From contig DAAJ01000071.1 in assembly GCA_001701115.1 (NCBI GenBank), positions 13,673-23,076 on the forward strand: a DNA stretch of 9,404 nt. The letters run 5' to 3'. Of this stretch, positions 1 to 6,500 are shown one piece after another. The notes below the pieces were generated by a model. It worked only from the letters and a program-made list of their open reading frames with translations. It was not told the origin of the DNA and did no database searches. This DNA comes from Bacteroidales bacterium GP2 (lineage in GTDB: Bacteria > Bacteroidota > Bacteroidia > Bacteroidales > Muribaculaceae). The translations under genes and the position numbers were made by a program. The first letter of the stretch is position 1, and each line of letters starts with the position of its first letter.

Positions 1-982
1 CCGCGCCTATTTTATCAGCGGTAGCCTCTATGCCTATGCCGTTGACAGAGGGGATATGGCTGTAGAACGGCTCCTGGTCGAAATATCCCGGCTCGGCGCA
101 TCCGATACACGGGTGACCGCTTTGGATTGGATAGCTTATGCAGTCGTTCCAGCGCATGGAGCCGCAGGAATTGAATGTGTTGGGACCTTTGCAGCCCATA
201 TAATACAAGCAGTAGCCTTTCTTGGCGTTTCCATCGTCAAAGCTTTGCACAAATAGCCCGGCATCATAAAACGCGCGGCGATAGCAGGTATCATGGATGC
301 GGTTGCGGTAGAACATCTTGGGGCGACCCATGTTGTCAAGTTCAGGCAAACGCCCGAAAGTTGTGTAGTAGACAATAACTCCAGCCATTACATCGGCAAT
401 TGGGGGACATCCCTGTACATTTATCACCGGTTTGCCGCTGATGAGCTTGTGCACCGGTTTCGCCTGCGTAGGATTCGGATGTGCCGCCTGGATGCATCCC
501 GATGATGCGCAGTTGCCCCAAGCGATGATAGCCGCTGCGCCTTCCGCGCTGTGCTTGAACTTTTCCAAAGCCGATGTGCCTCCCAGTGTGCAGTAACCGT
601 AGCTTCCGGTAGGAATCGCTCCTTCAACGCAAAGTATATATTTCCCATAATTTTCCTCCATCGAGCCCTCTTTGGTCGATTCCGCCACATGACCGCTTGC
701 AGCCATCAGAAGTTCATCGTAGTCAAGGGAAATCAGTTCGAGGAGAATTTTGCCGACAAGGGGATGCGATGCCCTGACAAATGATTCGCTGCAACAGGTG
801 CACTCCTGAAAATGCTCCCATATCACATGGACTCTCGGTTTGGTTTCAAGCGCCTCGGCAATCTGTGCCACTCCGGTTTTGTGGAGTCCCATCAGAGCTG
901 CCATCATTCCGCAGAACTTCATGAAGTCGCGGCGGGTGTACCCTTTTTCGCGCAAGTGTTCGTAGACGGTTTTTTCTTTCAT
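1..982 (-). CDS. hyaA: [NiFe]-hydrogenase small subunit, Tat-exported, oxygen-tolerant type; 3' end missing
   Basis: This is the electron-transfer subunit of a membrane-bound, periplasm-facing uptake hydrogenase; its three Fe-S clusters carry electrons from H2 oxidation at the large subunit. I read 327 codons from the ATG at 980-982; the left edge cuts the gene. Family members are about 370 residues, so roughly 45 are missing, including the usual C-terminal membrane helix. A twin-arginine signal TRRDFMK lies at residues 17-23, followed by a short hydrophobic stretch, which supports this start. Proximal-cluster cysteines are C61, C63, C64 (ECTCC), C158, C163 (CASSGC) and C191 (GCPP). C63 and C163 are the two supernumerary cysteines of oxygen-tolerant enzymes. 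Distal-cluster ligands are H230, C233, C258 and C264; medial-cluster ligands are C273, C292 and C295. The closest match I recall is E. coli HyaA. The start lies 31 bases after hypE, so the gene is probably cotranscribed with the hyp genes. Family assignment is secure; hyaA rather than hoxK/hydA is a naming choice. Confidence 0.95.
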   Translation of the reverse strand, partial: MKEKTVYEHLREKGYTRRDFMKFCGMMAALMGLHKTGVAQIAEALETKPRVHVIWEHFQECTCCSESFVRASHPLVGKILLELISLDYDELLMAASGHVAESTKEGSMEENYGKYILCVEGAIPTGSYGYCTLGGTSALEKFKHSAEGAAAIIAWGNCASSGCIQAAHPNPTQAKPVHKLISGKPVINVQGCPPIADVMAGVIVYYTTFGRLPELDNMGRPKMFYRNRIHDTCYRRAFYDAGLFVQSFDDGNAKKGYCLYYMGCKGPNTFNSCGSMRWNDCISYPIQSGHPCIGCAEPGYFDQEPFYSHIPSVNGIGIEATADKIGA

Positions 983-1013
983 TGCAGTGAGGATAGGTAT
1001 ATTATATTTTTTT

Positions 1014-2060
1014 TCAGCATATTCTTGGGAGTTGCTCACCGGATAGCATCTCAATTTTGCGCCGGTTGCCAAGCAGCAGCGTGAGCCACACGTTTGCTCC
1101 TTTTTCATCAGGCGGGAGCACTTCTCCGATGATAGCGGCATCTGCTCCATGGGCGCTGCGCTTGACAGCGGCAAGTGCAGCATCAGCATCCTTTTCAGCG
1201 ACGGCAACAACCATGATTCCCTCATTCGCCACATGGAGAGGGTCGAGCCCGAGAAGGTCGCACGCGCTCCTGACAGCAGGTTGTACAGGTATCAATTGTT
1301 CATCAATCACGATATTCACCCCAGCCGCCTCCACAAACTCATTGAGGGTGCTTGCAAGCCCTCCGCGGGTCGGATCGCGAAGTACCCGTAGGCTTGCGGG
1401 ACATACATCAAGCAGGTTATGCACTATATCCCCGAGCGATGCGGTATCGCTGGTGATCGGTGATGAAAACGACAGCCCTTCGCGCTGTGACATAACAGCC
1501 ATGCCGTGGCGTGCGATAGAGCCGGTAACAATTATTTTGTCACCAGGATGCAGGTTATTTGGGTCAAGGTCGATTGACGGTGGGAGATATCCGATACCTG
1601 AGGTGTTGATGTACACACCGTCCGCTCTGCCACGCTCCACAACTTTTGTGTCACCGGTAACAATTTCCATTTCCGCTTCCTTTGCGGCAGCAGCCATGGT
1701 TTCCGCTATTTTGCGCAGTGAGTCCATGTCAAACCCCTCCTCAATCACGAAGCCTACAGAGAGGTACCTGGGTGTAGCCCCGGAACACAGAAGGTCGTTT
1801 GCAGTGCCGTTTACTGCAAGGTCGCCGATGTTACCGCCCGGAAAGAAGAGCGGGTTGACCACAAATGTATCTGTTGTGAATGCAATACGGCAGTCCGGTT
1901 GCGGCAATATCGCGCTGTCAAGCCCTCGGTCCAGTATGCTGTTATTGAACTGGGGACCGAAAATGTTTTTTATGAGCGCAGCGGTCATTGAGCCTCCTCC
2001 TCCGTGGGCAATCTCAATTTTATCGGTCAGTCGGTCAGGTATGGGACAGGTATTATTCAT
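1014..2060 (-). CDS. hypE: hydrogenase maturation protein HypE (carbamoyl dehydratase)
   Basis: HypE receives a carbamoyl group from HypF on its C-terminal cysteine, dehydrates it with ATP to a thiocyanate, and gives the cyanide to iron held by HypC-HypD. It acts in the cytoplasm. The protein has 348 residues, near the family size (E. coli about 336). Landmarks are the N-terminal glycine stretch AHGGGGSM at 18-25, TTDTFVVNP at 62-70, GNIGDLAVNGT at 76-86, VTGDTKVVERG at 134-144, RDPTRGGLAS at 228-237 and VANEG at 277-281. These are typical of the PurM/SelD/HypE ATP-binding fold. The chain ends in PRIC, so the acceptor cysteine is C348 and the gene is intact. The start codon overlaps the hypD stop as ATGA at 2057-2060, which indicates translational coupling. 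A long open frame on the opposite strand at 1057-2109 has no recognisable protein features and is only a shadow. Confidence 0.97.
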   Translation of the reverse strand: MNNTCPIPDRLTDKIEIAHGGGGSMTAALIKNIFGPQFNNSILDRGLDSAILPQPDCRIAFTTDTFVVNPLFFPGGNIGDLAVNGTANDLLCSGATPRYLSVGFVIEEGFDMDSLRKIAETMAAAAKEAEMEIVTGDTKVVERGRADGVYINTSGIGYLPPSIDLDPNNLHPGDKIIVTGSIARHGMAVMSQREGLSFSSPITSDTASLGDIVHNLLDVCPASLRVLRDPTRGGLASTLNEFVEAAGVNIVIDEQLIPVQPAVRSACDLLGLDPLHVANEGIMVVAVAEKDADAALAAVKRSAHGADAAIIGEVLPPDEKGANVWLTLLLGNRRKIEMLSGEQLPRIC

Positions 2061-3178
2061 CGGTTATATCGGTAATATGCCGCACATGTGCCTTCGCCGG
2101 ACACCATAGGGGCGCCTAATGGCGATTGCGGGGTGCAACCTTTAGCAAAATGCGGGCAATCGCCTGGCGTTGCGAGCCCTTTCATTATCTTTCCGGCAAT
2201 GCACTCTGCACAGTTTTGCGGTGAGTGTCTGGTATAGGTAAGGTTAAAACGCGTTGCAGCGTCAATATGTTTGAAATCCTCACGCAGTTTAAGCCCGCTT
2301 GCCGGAATTGTGCCTATGCCTCGCCACTCTGCATCGCTGGGCTCAAATATTTTGCAGACCAATCCCAATGCAACAGGATTGCCCTTGGAGTGTACCGCAC
2401 GCGGGTATGCGTTGACAGCGCCAACCTCTCCGGCTTCAAGCATTTCAACTGCATGGAGGATTCCGAGAAGCATATCCACAGGCTCAAACCCGGTAATAAC
2501 CACAGGCATGGAAAATTCCTGTGCAAGCAGATGATATTCCTCCATTCCGGTGACTGCGCACACATGCCCTGCGCCAAGAAGGGCGTCCACTTGGCATGAG
2601 GAGTCGTTTTTTATCATTCTCACAGCAGGGGGGACTGTGAACAGTGATGTAAGGAGTGAAAAGTTAGGGATATGTGACTTTGCAGCTTTTTCTGCAAGCA
2701 TAGCATAGAGTGGCGCGGTTGTCTCGAAACCGATAGCAAAGAACACCACCTGTTTTCCGGGATTTGCCACTGCTATTTTCAAAGCGTCAAGAGGGGAGTA
2801 AAGCAAGCGTATGTCCGCGCCTTCGGCTTTAGCCCTGAGGAGTGAGCCACGGTTGCCGGGGACACGCATCATGTCTCCGAAAGAGCAAAGTATCACATCC
2901 GGGCGCAGTGCCAGTTCTATTGCGGCATCAATGGTTTCAGCCGGGGTGACGCATACAGGACAGCCGGGTCCATGTACCATTTTAATTTCAGAGGGGAGCA
3001 ATTCTTCAAAACGGTATCTTGAAAGAGTAAAAGTCTGCCCTCCGCACACCTCCATTATGTTCCAGGGTTGGGTAGTGGTTGCCTTTATGCGTTCAAGGAG
3101 TGAGCGCATGACCTTAGAGTCACGCCATAATGATGCGTCTGCCAGCAATCGCCCGTCATATTTCTCCGAAGTTGTCAT
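2057..3178 (-). CDS. hypD: hydrogenase maturation protein HypD (Fe-S scaffold)
   Basis: HypD is the [4Fe-4S] redox scaffold which, with HypC, holds the iron while CN and CO ligands are added. I choose the ATG at 3176-3178 (protein begins MTTSEKYDG), giving 373 residues, which equals E. coli HypD; an upstream in-frame ATG at 3251-3253 would add 25 residues from inside hypC with no family counterpart. Visible motifs are MEVCGGQTF (C45), HGPGCPVC (C73, C76), FAIGFETTAP, and the C-terminal cysteines C323, C326, C341, C348 and C365, in CAEC, DCPHF, GCTP and GTCAAYY contexts, which fit the iron-sulfur ligand region. One oddity is GGQTF where E. coli has GGHTH at the catalytic cysteine motif. The gene overlaps hypC by 23 bases and hypE by 4, so translation of the three is probably coupled. 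Confidence 0.96.
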   Translation of the reverse strand: MTTSEKYDGRLLADASLWRDSKVMRSLLERIKATTTQPWNIMEVCGGQTFTLSRYRFEELLPSEIKMVHGPGCPVCVTPAETIDAAIELALRPDVILCSFGDMMRVPGNRGSLLRAKAEGADIRLLYSPLDALKIAVANPGKQVVFFAIGFETTAPLYAMLAEKAAKSHIPNFSLLTSLFTVPPAVRMIKNDSSCQVDALLGAGHVCAVTGMEEYHLLAQEFSMPVVITGFEPVDMLLGILHAVEMLEAGEVGAVNAYPRAVHSKGNPVALGLVCKIFEPSDAEWRGIGTIPASGLKLREDFKHIDAATRFNLTYTRHSPQNCAECIAGKIMKGLATPGDCPHFAKGCTPQSPLGAPMVSGEGTCAAYYRYNR

Positions 3179-3407
3179 CACGGTATTGCGCCATCTTTTC
3201 AAGGTCGGCAATAGTCTGCCGGGCGCACTCCTCATCCATAACCGATATCGCAACTCCGGCGTGGGCTATCACATAGTCGCCGGGTTGCACGTCCTCAACG
3301 GTGTCAACGCTCACAGGGCGCTTGATACCGCAAAAGTCGACTTCTGCCATCTTGAATAGCCCGTCGTCTGTTATGCTGAGTATTTTTCCGGGTACTGCCA
3401 GACACAT
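3156..3407 (-). CDS. hypC: hydrogenase maturation chaperone HypC
   Basis: HypC is a small chaperone that binds HypD and the hydrogenase large-subunit precursor and delivers the Fe(CN)2CO unit. The protein has 83 residues (family about 75-95). It starts MCLAVPGKIL. The cysteine directly after the initiator methionine is the functional residue of the family, which fixes the start at 3405-3407 even though the frame stays open 120 bases further upstream. The second conserved motif, PGDYVIAHAGVAIS with H49, is present, as is the acidic tail MDEEC. It is the first gene of the minus-strand operon. Its 3' end overlaps the hypD start by 23 bases. The leader is AT-rich and lacks a Shine-Dalgarno sequence. 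hypC heading hypD and hypE is the usual order; hypA, hypB and hypF are not seen here. Confidence 0.96.
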   Translation of the reverse strand: MCLAVPGKILSITDDGLFKMAEVDFCGIKRPVSVDTVEDVQPGDYVIAHAGVAISVMDEECARQTIADLEKMAQYRDDNFGEI

Positions 3408-3427
3408 GATATATGCAAAGGTAATAA

Positions 3428-3456
3428 CAAAATTAGATATTTTGAATTTACGCAAA
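3428..3456 (-). promoter_or_regulatory. candidate promoter of the hypCDE-hydrogenase operon
   Basis: Read on the minus strand, TTTG at 3456-3453 and TAATTTTG at 3435-3428 resemble the Bacteroidales -33 and -7 boxes. The spacer is 17 bases, shorter than the usual 19-21. A second perfect -7-like box, TACCTTTG at 3423-3416, lies closer to hypC but has no -33 box at the right distance. Which one is used is uncertain; the operon may also need an activator. Confidence 0.4.
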
Positions 3457-3463
3457 TAAAAAT

Positions 3464-3495
3464 TTTGCATAATTGAGGTGTTGTGATTACTTTTG
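3464..3495 (+). promoter_or_regulatory. Bacteroidales-type promoter for the helicase/nuclease gene
   Basis: A TTTG -33 box at 3464-3467 is followed by a 20-base spacer and TACTTTTG at 3488-3495. This matches the Bacteroides primary sigma factor consensus TTTG-N19-21-TAnnTTTG exactly. It would start transcription a few bases past 3495 and leave a leader of roughly 70-75 bases before the ATG at 3577. Confidence 0.72.
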
Positions 3496-3576
3496 TTGGT
3501 GGGCTTTAATTGCCTGACAAGAATCAAGTTTAATCCGGCGGGCTTTTTTATGAAAGGCAGCTAAATAATTATATCT

Positions 3577-6500
3577 ATGTGTGTGGATGTCAGTTTAAAT
3601 CATATTCCGGTTATTAATTTTTCGATGCAGCAGAATCATGTGCCGGTTATCAGGGAAATAATATTAAAAAATACCGGGGACAATGATTTGACGGATATTG
3701 ATATTTCAATTTCTTTTGATCCGGAATTTGCGGAAGTAATTACGCAGCATGTAGATAATATTCCTGCCGGAAACAGTCTGCGCATTCCGGATGTTCCGGT
3801 GCATATCTCCACCTCCTATCTTTCCAATCTGACCGAGCGAATATCGGGGCATATAAAGTTGGAGATAAAGAGCGGTGACAAGATTCTGACGTCACAGGCT
3901 TACGATATTTCACTGCTTGCTTTTGACCAGTGGGGAGGCATCGCGGTTTTGCCCGCTATGCTTGCGGCTTTCGTAACACCAAACCATCCTGAAATCACGC
4001 CTATAATAAAGCGTGCTTCTGAAATATTAGGCAAGTGGACCGGTTCGCCATCGTTTGATGAATATCAGACGCGTGACCCGAACAGGGTTAAATTGCAGAT
4101 GGCAGCTGTTTATGAGGCAATTGCGGAGCAGCAGATTGCATATTGCACAGTGCCGGCGAGTTTCGAGGATTACGGGCAGCGCATAAGGCTCTACAGTGAT
4201 ATCCTTTCTTCCAAGCTTGGCACTTGCCTTGACATGACTTTGCTCTATGCCGGATGCCTTGAGGCAGTGGGCATCCATCCTCTGATAATTGTCGTGCAGG
4301 GGCACGCTTTTGCAGGGGCATGGCTTATCCAGGAATCGTTTCCGGACAGTGTTAACGATGATGTTTCACTTCTTACAAAACGTACTGCCGACGGCATAAA
4401 CGAGATACTTCTGGTGGAAACAACCTGCATGAACGCAGGCAGCCGTTTCTCTTTTGACGAAGCTGTTAATTCTGCAAACAACAGTCTCAAGGATTCGGAT
4501 AAATTCCAACTTTTCGTTGATGTGCTCCGTGCCCGCAATGCACAAATCCGACCATTGCCGCAAAGAGTGCTCCACAATGGCGCTTTTGAAGTGCAGGAAG
4601 AGGCGGTTGAGCGTAATGCCGATGCGCCTGCAGCGGTTTCCGCCACGCATATCGTAACTGAGGTTGACCATATAAATATAGGCAAACAGGTGATATGGGA
4701 GCGTAAGCTGCTCGACCTTTCGCTCCGCAACAGCCTGCTCAATACCCGTATAACTAAAAATACATTGCAGCTTATATCTGTTAATGTAAACGAACTTGAA
4801 GATGCCCTTGCTGCAGGTGCGGAGTTCCAGATTCTTGAAAAGCCGAAGGATTGGGAGAATCCCTTGATGAGCGCAGGCATTTACCAGTCGCTCAATGCGT
4901 CCAACCCTATAATGGATATGATAAAGGGCGAGCTCAAGGAGAAGCGTCTCTATTCTTATCTCACCAATGAAGCGCTTCAGAAGTCGATGACCTACCTATA
5001 TCGCTCCTCACGCTTATCCCTTGAAGAGAACGGTGCAAACACCCTGTATCTTGCGGTAGGTCTGTTGAAATGGTTTGAGACCCCGTCAAGCACGCGCCCC
5101 CGTTTCGCACCAATAATATTGCTGCCTATAGAGATAATTCGCAAGTCAGCAGCAAAGGGGTATATTATACGAAGCCGTGATGAGGATACTACCCTCAATA
5201 TCACACTTCTGGAAATGCTGCGTCAGGATTTCGGCATAGGAATAGGTGGTCTTGATCCTCTGCCTGTTGACGGCAATGGGGTGGATGTCGCGCAAATTTT
5301 CAATGTTTTCAGGCGTGCAATCATGTCCCAGACAGGGTGGGATGTTGAAGAGCAGGCAATCATAGGCAACTTCTCATTCAATAAGTTCATAATGTGGAAT
5401 GATATCCACAACAATTCCGACAAGTTGAGCCGAAATCAGATAGTGGCAAGCCTTATTTCGGGAAAAGCTGAATGGGACGCGCCAGAGAACGAGATTGAAG
5501 AAATTGAATTGGATGAATCCTATCCTCCCGGCACAGTCGCTTTGCCTGTGAGTGCGGACTCCTCGCAGTTTGAAGCCATTTGTGAAGCGGTAGAAGGGAA
5601 AAGCTTCATACTGCATGGACCTCCCGGCACCGGTAAATCACAGACTATAACGAATATCATTGCCAACGCGCTATACAATGGTAAAAAGGTGCTTTTTGTT
5701 GCAGAGAAGATGGCGGCGTTGCAGGTTGTTGAGCGGCGTCTCTCAGCAATCGGGCTCGGTCCTTTCTGCCTTGAGCTCCACTCAAACAAAGCAAAGAAAT
5801 CAGCGGTGCTTGAGCAACTGAAAGCCACAACCGAGGTTGTAAAGTTAAAATCGAGCGAGGCGTTCCGTATTAAAGCGGAGCAGATTAAGGAATTGCGTAG
5901 CGAATTAAATGGGTATGTGCATGCCTTGCACAAGAAGTATCCTGCCGGGTTGTCATTATATGACTGTTTTGCTGGGTATGCGTCGGTTCCTTACGATGGC
6001 GAACTGGTTAAAATATCAAAAGATACCGATGCCGGCATAACTCCCGCCTTACGTGCGAAAGTTGAGGATGCGGTTGCTGAATTTAATGCCGTAGTACAGT
6101 TATGTGGTTCACCCTCAACCCATCCGTTGGCAGGAATAGGTATGCTTGATTACAGTGCTTCGGTTAAAACTGAAGCTCATGAACTTATGGCGGAGCTTAT
6201 CGATAGTATATCCTGCTATCAGGCAGCTTTAAATGAACTGTCGCAGATACTGAAATATAATCTTGATGACATTTCCCTTGCCCAGCAGCTAAGCCTTAAT
6301 GATATTTTGAGTGTGCTACTTAATGCGATAGCAATTCCGGTAGGTCTTTTGAAAGAGTCTGGCAACCAGGAATTATTCGCCGATATTGAAAATGCGGTGG
6401 AAAGTGGCAAGGAGAGGGATGCGGCAAGGACAGCGCTTCTCAATGATTTTACAGAAGGCATCTTGTCTTGGGATTTTAGCCCGTGGGAGAGCGTTTGGCG

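Larger units (their letters stand above)
3408..3576. other. divergent intergenic region between hypC and the helicase gene
   Basis: These 169 bases must hold the promoters of both transcription units, since hypC leaves to the left and the large helicase gene to the right. The sequence is AT-rich. The motif GCAAA occurs at 3415-3419 and 3452-3456 and its complement TTTGC at 3464-3468. GGGCTTT is repeated at 3501-3507 and 3540-3546 inside the presumed leader of the right-hand gene. I see no tRNA, small ORF of note, riboswitch or convincing terminator hairpin. Confidence 0.8.

Noticed and set aside
136..690. Minus-strand open frames of 79 and 88 codons inside the hydrogenase small subunit
   Set aside because: They are in other frames than the small subunit, whose continuous reading from 982 to the left edge has all cluster ligands.
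983..1013. A separate promoter for the hydrogenase small subunit in the gap after hypE
   Set aside because: The gap is 31 bases with no TAnnTTTG-type box; cotranscription with hypE is simpler.
1057..2109. A 350-codon open frame on the plus strand opposite hypE
   Set aside because: It is antisense to hypE, which has every family motif and an intact C-terminal PRIC. The antisense product is rich in Ser, Pro and Arg with no domain, as expected for a shadow of a codon-biased gene.
2811..3359. A 182-codon open frame on the plus strand opposite hypD and hypC
   Set aside because: It lies wholly antisense to two well-supported genes and shows no recognisable protein features.
3511..3559. TGCCT and AGGCA as a possible leader hairpin, and a GC-rich stretch followed by a T run near 3535-3549 as a terminator
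   Set aside because: The stem is only five pairs with a loop of 39 bases, and the T run has no stem in front of it.
3550..3564. A four-codon upstream reading frame (MKGS) ahead of the helicase gene
   Set aside because: Very short frames occur by chance; there is no attenuator structure or repeated codon to suggest a leader peptide.
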